Shown here in pieces: positions 59,745 to 64,000 of a stretch of DNA of 64,000 bases. How positions within the stretch are numbered: position 1 is the stretch's first letter; every line of letters starts with the position of its first letter. This DNA is from Pullichristensenella sp963930055. Its GTDB lineage: Bacteria; Bacillota; Clostridia; Christensenellales; Aristaeellaceae. The notes below the pieces were generated by a model. That model worked only from the letters and a program-made list of their open reading frames with translations. It was not told where the DNA came from and made no database searches. A program made the translations under genes and the position numbers. The stretch is from NCBI GenBank assembly GCA_963930055.1, contig CAWVKS010000007.1:186001-250000 (forward strand), written 5' to 3'.

Positions 59745-61073
59745 TTATTTCGCGGGGGCGTTCTCCGTCCCCTCTGCCCCGGCCTTGTCCTCCGGGGGCA
59801 GTTTTTCCACGATGGCCCACTCCACGCGGCGGTCGGAGACCTGTTCCACGGCGATGCGCAACCCGCGGCAGGTGACCACCGGGCGCTCGCCGTCCGAGGG
59901 GATCTCGGAAAGCTGGGAAAACACCAGGCCGCCGAGCGTGTCGCAATCCTCGTCCTCGCCAAGGTCCATGCCCAGCTTTTCGCCCAGCGCGTCCAGCCGC
60001 GCCGAGCCGCTGACGCGCAGTCGCGTGTCGCTCAGGGGGATGATGTCCTCGTCGGCCTGGGGGTCAAACTCGTCGTAGATGTTGCCGACGATCTCCTCGA
60101 GAAGATCCTCCAGTGTGACGATGCCGCTGGTGCCGCCGTATTCGTCCACGACGATGGCCATGTGCTGCTTGCGCTTCTGCATCTCGGAAAAGAGCAGGTC
60201 GGCGCGCAGGCTCTCGGGCACGAAGTAGGCCGGGCGGATGAGCTCGCGCAGCGTCTTGCCGCGCTCAAAGCAGTCGTTGAGCAGGTAGTCGCGCGAGGTG
60301 AGTATGCCGAGTATGTTGTCCACGTCCTCCTCGTAGACGGGGAAGCGGGAAAGGCCGCTGTCCTGGATGGTCTGGAGGATGGCCTCCGCGCTGTCCTCCA
60401 CGTCGATGGCGGTAACGTCCTTGCGGTGCACCATGCACTCCACGGCGGTCATGTTGTTGAACTCAAAGACGTTTTCGATCATCTGCTTTTCGTCGGCCTC
60501 GATCTCGCCCTTTTCCTCGCCGATGTCCACCATCATGCGGATCTCCTGGCGGGTGACGCGCTCGCCCAGCGCCGTGACCGGCACATGGAAGGGCTTGAGG
60601 ATGAGCGTCGCCAGCCCCTTGGCGCACAGCAGGAAGGGCTTGGCCAGGGAAAGCAGGAAGTTCGCCAGCCCCAGCGTGCGCGCGAGCGTCTTTTCCGGGG
60701 CATGGGCGGCCACGTAGGCGGGCAACAGGGCGCAGACGGCGATGCAGACGACGCCGGCCGCCAGCCACAAAAGCACACCAGCGAGCAGGGAGGCGAAAAA
60801 ACGCGCATGGAACGCGCTTTCCAGCCACAGGGCGAGCGGTTCGAAAAAGGCGCAGAAAACGCAGGCGCAGGCGGCCAGCAGCAAAAGCCCGAACGTGGCG
60901 TTGGGCGCGCCGAAGCGGTTGTCACAGGCGGAGATGAAGCGGGCGGCGGGGCTGTCCTTGGGAAACGCCGTCTCATCGACGAGACGCGCCGCCGCTTCCG
61001 CCGCGCGCAGGTACGCGCCGGCGAACATGAAGATGATCAGCAGAACCAGCGAACTGAAAGGGTCGGGAGCCAA
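59745..61073 (-). CDS. Hemolysin C/CorC-type membrane protein (DUF21-CBS-CorC_HlyC)
   Basis: A 442-residue protein. An N-terminal DUF21 membrane domain with about four helices (about 8-150) precedes RQEIRMMVDIGEEKGEIEADEKQMIENVFEF. A CBS pair follows (MVHRKDVTAIDVEDS; RFPVYEEDVDNILGIL) with VDEYGGTSGIVTLEDLLEEIVG. A C-terminal CorC_HlyC domain (RLRVSGSARLDALGEKLGMD) closes it. Such proteins are linked to Mg/Co efflux rather than hemolysis. The start is TTG 61073 because AAGGAGG lies 8 bases upstream; no ATG fits the frame. Confidence 0.9.
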   Translation of the reverse strand: MAPDPFSSLVLLIIFMFAGAYLRAAEAAARLVDETAFPKDSPAARFISACDNRFGAPNATFGLLLLAACACVFCAFFEPLALWLESAFHARFFASLLAGVLLWLAAGVVCIAVCALLPAYVAAHAPEKTLARTLGLANFLLSLAKPFLLCAKGLATLILKPFHVPVTALGERVTRQEIRMMVDIGEEKGEIEADEKQMIENVFEFNNMTAVECMVHRKDVTAIDVEDSAEAILQTIQDSGLSRFPVYEEDVDNILGILTSRDYLLNDCFERGKTLRELIRPAYFVPESLRADLLFSEMQKRKQHMAIVVDEYGGTSGIVTLEDLLEEIVGNIYDEFDPQADEDIIPLSDTRLRVSGSARLDALGEKLGMDLGEDEDCDTLGGLVFSQLSEIPSDGERPVVTCRGLRIAVEQVSDRRVEWAIVEKLPPEDKAGAEGTENAPAK

Positions 61074-61143
61074 GCCGTATTCCTCCTTAGAAAGGCCCGA
61101 CGCGCGGGGACGCCCCCGCCGGGAACGATGTGTTCCAAGCAAT

Positions 61144-61149
61144 ATTATA
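61144..61149 (-). promoter_or_regulatory. -10 box of the CBS-domain gene
   Basis: TATAAT on the minus strand lies 70 bases before the TTG start; the -35 is weak. Confidence 0.4.
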
Positions 61150-61283
61150 GCATATTCCCGGCAAAAAGTCTTATCAAATCGTAAAGGTTTTGTGGCGGCG
61201 GCAAACTTGTCACGGCCTGTTCACAATTTGTCCAAAACAGGGTGTTAGGATAGAGGGGTAAAAGGACATCCAGGGGGTGTATT

Positions 61284-62948
61284 ATGGATATGAAGAAACA
61301 CATCGCGGCGCTGTGCGCGCTGTGCCTGCTGCTCTTTGGCGGCGCGGCGCTTTCGGAGACGGAGATCGCCCTTTCCGACGCGGGCGTTACGGCCGGCGCG
61401 GGCGTGGAGGTGGACGGCGGCGACATCGCCATCACGCAGGGCGGCAGCTACCGCGTCACCGGGGCGATGAGCGAGGGCTGCATCCTCGTGGACGCGGACG
61501 ATGTGGAGATCGTCTGGGACGGGGCGCAGCTTTCTTCGTCCACGGCCGCGCCGCTGACGGCGCGCGGCGACCTGCTTTTGACGCTGGGCGAAGGCGGCGG
61601 CGTCATCCGGGACCTGCGGCGCGGCCGGGACGTGGAGGCCGACGGCGCGGCCATCGTTGCCGGCGGCAACGTGACGGTGCGCGGCGAAGGGGCGCTGGAA
61701 GTGTCCGCCCAGGCCGGGCATGGCCTGCGCGCGGCAGGGCTCGCCATGGAAGGCGGCGCGCTGGGCGTGACCGCCGGCGGCGACGGCGTCCATCTGGAGG
61801 CGGAGGACGGCGGCGCCCTCTTTGCGCTGACGGGCGGGCAGCTGACGGCGGACGCGGACGGGCGCGGCGTGTTTGCCGGCGGCGATGCGGCCATCGGCGG
61901 CGGCGACCTGCGCATCCGCTCGGCAGGGGACGGCCTCTACGCGGAGGGCGAACTCGACATCTCCGGCGGGGCGCTGGAAATCAGCGCCGGCGACGGCGCG
62001 GGGAGCGCCTCCCCCACCGCTTCCTATTACGGCGGCTTTTTCGGCTACGACCCCTTTGACTTCTTCTTCGGCGGCTACGACGGCTACGACGACGCGCCCA
62101 CGCCGCGCGGCAGCGACGCGGTTTCAGCCTCCGGCATCGACATGGAGGGCGGCAGCCTGGTGCTCAGCGCCAGCGGCGACGGCCTGCGCGCCGACGGGGC
62201 GCTGACGGTGCGCGGCGGGGCGCTCTCCATCGCCTGCGGCGAAAGCGGGCTGCGCGCGGGCGGCGAACTGGACGTCCTGGGCGGCGTCCTCTGGGTGGAC
62301 GAGTGCGAGACCGGCCTGACGGGCGCGGAGGTCAGCGTGGAAAACGCCGAGGCGTCCATCGTCAGCGCCGGGGAGGGCGTGCGCGCCGATTCCGGGCGCG
62401 GCGGCAGCGTGCGCGTGCTGGAGGGGGCGAAGCTGGCCATCGCCTCCGGCGGCGACGGCATAACGGCGGGCGCGGACGTGGAGCTGCGCGGCGGCGAGAT
62501 AAGCGTCTGGTGCTCCGGCAGGAGCGGCGCGCCCCTGGACGCCGGCGGCGCGGTGTACACAGACGGCGGCACGCTCATCGCCGCGGGCAGGGGCGACGGC
62601 GGGCAGGTCGACGAAGATTCCGCGCAGTGCGCGCTGCGGGCGCGCTTCAACGGCACGCTGCGCGCGGGCGCGCGCGTGGTGGTGGAAAACGGGAGCGGCG
62701 AGGCGGTGTTCTCCTTCGACGCGGAAGAGGACTTTTCCCGCCTGCTCGTGACCTCCCCGGCGATCCGCCAGGGCGAAACCTATACGCTGTATGTCGAAGG
62801 CGAGGCGCTGGGCGTAGCCACGGTGGACGGCGCGGAGACGTATTTCCGCGGCGCCTTCACCGACGGGGACGACGAGGACGACGAACGCGGCGGGGATGAC
62901 GCCCAGGGCGCGCAACCGTCCAGGGAAAGCGGCGCGGAGCGCATCTGA
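61284..62948 (+). CDS. Secreted beta-helix carbohydrate-binding domain protein (Cthe_2159-like)
   Basis: A 554-residue secreted protein. The signal peptide is MDMKKHIAALCALCLLLFGGAALS. Many short repeats of the type GGDGVHLEAEDGG, SGDGLRADGALTVRGGALSIA and GGDGITAGADVELRGGEISV follow, characteristic of the right-handed beta-helix Cthe_2159/polygalacturonate-binding family. A central Gly/Tyr/Phe-rich loop (YYGGFFGYDPFDFFFGGYDG, about 251-270) and an acidic C-terminal tail (DGDDEDDERGGDD) are additional. It probably binds polysaccharide or Ca at the cell surface. GGGGGT lies before the ATG. Confidence 0.85.
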   Translation: MDMKKHIAALCALCLLLFGGAALSETEIALSDAGVTAGAGVEVDGGDIAITQGGSYRVTGAMSEGCILVDADDVEIVWDGAQLSSSTAAPLTARGDLLLTLGEGGGVIRDLRRGRDVEADGAAIVAGGNVTVRGEGALEVSAQAGHGLRAAGLAMEGGALGVTAGGDGVHLEAEDGGALFALTGGQLTADADGRGVFAGGDAAIGGGDLRIRSAGDGLYAEGELDISGGALEISAGDGAGSASPTASYYGGFFGYDPFDFFFGGYDGYDDAPTPRGSDAVSASGIDMEGGSLVLSASGDGLRADGALTVRGGALSIACGESGLRAGGELDVLGGVLWVDECETGLTGAEVSVENAEASIVSAGEGVRADSGRGGSVRVLEGAKLAIASGGDGITAGADVELRGGEISVWCSGRSGAPLDAGGAVYTDGGTLIAAGRGDGGQVDEDSAQCALRARFNGTLRAGARVVVENGSGEAVFSFDAEEDFSRLLVTSPAIRQGETYTLYVEGEALGVATVDGAETYFRGAFTDGDDEDDERGGDDAQGAQPSRESGAERI

Positions 62949-62963
62949 CGGCCCAAAACGCAG

Positions 62964-63014
62964 CCGCCCCGCCCCCGGCAGGCATCCATCCGGGAGGCGG
63001 GACGGTTTTTGCGC
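62964..63014 (+). terminator. Intrinsic terminator of the beta-helix protein gene
   Basis: A GC-rich stem (CCGCCCCGCCC...GGGAGGCGGGACGG) followed by TTTTTGC. Confidence 0.75.
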
Positions 63015-63032
63015 CCAGGGAAGGCGGCGCGG

Positions 63033-63079
63033 CCAAAAGGAAAGGACGCCCCTGCCCCTTTTCCGGGGCGGGGGCGTCC
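63033..63079 (-). terminator. Intrinsic terminator of the small membrane protein gene
   Basis: Minus-strand GGACGCCCCCGCCCC / GGGGCAGGGGCGTCC stem followed by TTTCCTTTT. Confidence 0.75.
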
Positions 63080-63099
63080 TTCGCGTCCAGGCGCCTTCC

Positions 63100-63372
63100 T
63101 CAGCGGTCGCGCTCGTGGCGGCGACGCGCCAGCTTATCGAGCTTCTGATAGGTCAGGCCCTGCATGAAGAAGGACAGGCCGATCAAAAGGCCGACGAAGG
63201 CGCAGACGATGATATAGGGCGCAGGCGTGGTGGGCAGACCGAGGAAGGTCGTCAGCGACCCACCGGCGTAAAAGCTCGCTTCCGCGTTGGTAAGGGCGTT
63301 GGCAAGCAGAAAACCGCCGCCGGTGAAGCCCAGGAACACGATCACGCCAAAGACCATGCAGAAAATTCCCAT
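63100..63372 (-). CDS. Small two-helix membrane protein
   Basis: A 90-residue protein: a hydrophobic segment (MGIFCMVFGVIVFLGFTGGGFLLANAL) and a second (YIIVCAFVGLLIGLSFFMQGL). A basic C-terminal tail (LDKLARRRHERDR) probably faces the cytoplasm. Family not recognised. AAAGGAG lies 8 bases before the ATG. It has its own canonical promoter and terminator, so it is a real independent gene. Confidence 0.75.
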   Translation of the reverse strand: MGIFCMVFGVIVFLGFTGGGFLLANALTNAEASFYAGGSLTTFLGLPTTPAPYIIVCAFVGLLIGLSFFMQGLTYQKLDKLARRRHERDR

Positions 63373-63405
63373 CGTCAAATCTCCTTTGTTGTACGGGTCT
63401 ACGCT

Positions 63406-63434
63406 ATTATACCCCGTCCGCGCCCGTTCGTCAA
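63406..63434 (-). promoter_or_regulatory. Promoter of the 90-residue membrane protein
   Basis: On the minus strand: TTGACG (63429-63434), 17-base spacer, TATAAT (63406-63411). Confidence 0.85.
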
Positions 63435-63469
63435 GCGCGCGCCGGGCGGCAAATGCCGGCAAAACTGTG

Positions 63470-64000
63470 TCAGGCCTCGGGCTGTTCTTCTTCCAGCGTC
63501 TCCAGGGAGGCGGGGTTGAGCATGTACTTGAGCAGCGTGCGCATGGCCACGGCGTAGGACGCGCCGCCGCACACGCGCTCGTCCGTCACCGCGCCCACGG
63601 GCACCATCAGCTGGCGCACGGCCTTGCCCTCCTTGTTGGCGATCACCTGCCGCTCCGGGCGGCCGAGGGCGAGGAACAGGGAGCAGGTGCCGAAGTTATA
63701 GAGGTGATGGTAGATCGAGGGCAGGTTGATGGACATCATGTTGGTGACGAACAGCGAGCAGTGGAAGGGCGAGACCTCGATGATCTTGCCCGGCATGAGG
63801 CCGAAGCGGTCCATGAGCTTGATGAGGCTCACCAGCAGCCAGGGGATGACCGGGATCTTCAAAAAACGGCGCGCGAAGTCCACCGTGCCGTTCTTGTTCT
63901 GCGGCTTGCGGGCGATGCGGATCTGCTCGTTCAGTTTGCGCGCCACGTCGAAGATGGTGTCCGTGGGTTGCAGGTGCAGCTTGATGGCCGCCTCGTCAAG
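63470..64000 (-). CDS. 2-oxoacid dehydrogenase E2 catalytic domain-like protein, N-terminus outside the window
   Basis: The frame is open to the window edge; 176 C-terminal residues are visible. FGTCSLFLALGRPERQVIANKEGKAVRQLMVPVGAVTDERVCGGASYAVAMRTLLKYMLNP lies in the position of the last part of the chloramphenicol acetyltransferase-like E2 catalytic domain. The usual DHRxxDG box reads TDERVCGG, so the catalytic His and Asp are lost. It may be a non-catalytic relative or an acyltransferase using other residues. A GTG at 63946 could be misread as a start, but the coding frame clearly continues upstream. Confidence 0.55.
   Translation of the reverse strand, partial: LDEAAIKLHLQPTDTIFDVARKLNEQIRIARKPQNKNGTVDFARRFLKIPVIPWLLVSLIKLMDRFGLMPGKIIEVSPFHCSLFVTNMMSINLPSIYHHLYNFGTCSLFLALGRPERQVIANKEGKAVRQLMVPVGAVTDERVCGGASYAVAMRTLLKYMLNPASLETLEEEQPEA

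Noticed and set aside
61071..61142. Longer N-terminus for the CBS-domain membrane protein
   Set aside because: The TTG at 61073 has an ideal AAGGAGG site; the extension contains that site and the predicted leader.

Overview
The window looks like chromosome from a high-GC, strictly anaerobic, clostridial Firmicute. The evidence is [FeFe]-hydrogenases, ferredoxin-dependent 2-oxoacid oxidoreductase, many Fe-S proteins, a Bacillus-type PurR, a TPP-riboswitch-controlled ThiXYZ transporter, UPF0735/ACT, CBS-domain and BspA-like LRR proteins, Shine-Dalgarno sites close to AAGGAGG, and sigma-A-like promoters. There are about 64 protein genes, mostly on the minus strand. I saw no rRNA, tRNA, CRISPR array or phage. 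Genus-level placement is not possible from what I can see.

Layout. 1-1.8 kb: the 3' end of a BspA-like LRR protein and a flavodoxin-like gene. 1.8-4.0 kb: a palindrome-rich non-coding stretch holding a structured repeat element that is split by an IS3-family insertion sequence. 4.0-8.7 kb: an [FeFe]-hydrogenase operon (2Fe-2S ferredoxin, PAS-linked sensory hydrogenase, SpoIIE-type phosphatase, group B-like hydrogenase). 9.0-13.1 kb: glgC-glgD-glgA, with frame disruptions in glgD and glgA and a histone-like basic tail on GlgA. 13.3-16.1 kb: upp, a small membrane protein, a GNAT gene and a frame-disrupted ksgA. 16.1-20.0 kb: purR followed by three tandem M42 peptidases. 20.2-25.8 kb (plus strand): murC, an XRE-cupin regulator, an acyl-CoA synthetase, an aminotransferase and a secreted protein. 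25.85-26.2 kb: a second copy of the structured repeat. 26.5-31.4 kb: korDABC-sucCD. 31.5-39.2 kb: housekeeping and membrane genes, a chromosomal cat-like gene and a candidate regulated small RNA. 39.4-50.6 kb: mdh, fum and a nine-gene hdrBCA-flxDCBA-frdBA run. 50.9-64 kb: YedK-like SRAP, a coiled-coil protein, thiXYZ-tatD under a TPP riboswitch, lgt-luxS, secreted proteins, a fucose mutarotase, a CBS-domain membrane protein, a beta-helix protein and an incomplete acyltransferase-like gene.

How the genes fit together. Malate dehydrogenase, fumarase, fumarate reductase, succinyl-CoA ligase and 2-oxoglutarate:ferredoxin oxidoreductase together make up the reductive TCA arm from oxaloacetate to 2-oxoglutarate. 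The last step needs low-potential ferredoxin. The fumarate reductase genes carry no membrane anchor. They are instead the last two genes of an operon encoding a complete HdrABC plus FlxABCD-like NADH-oxidising module. The parsimonious inference is a soluble flavin-based bifurcating complex that couples NADH oxidation to fumarate reduction and ferredoxin reduction. This is the strongest candidate for an undescribed system here. The second is a family of structured repeat elements (three copies) that abut terminator-like hairpins. In two of them the element is bracketed by a locus-specific duplication of the whole hairpin.

Sequence caution: at least seven frame disruptions lie between about 9.5 and 13.85 kb (glgA, glgD, ksgA) while the rest of the window is intact, so local assembly error is likely there.
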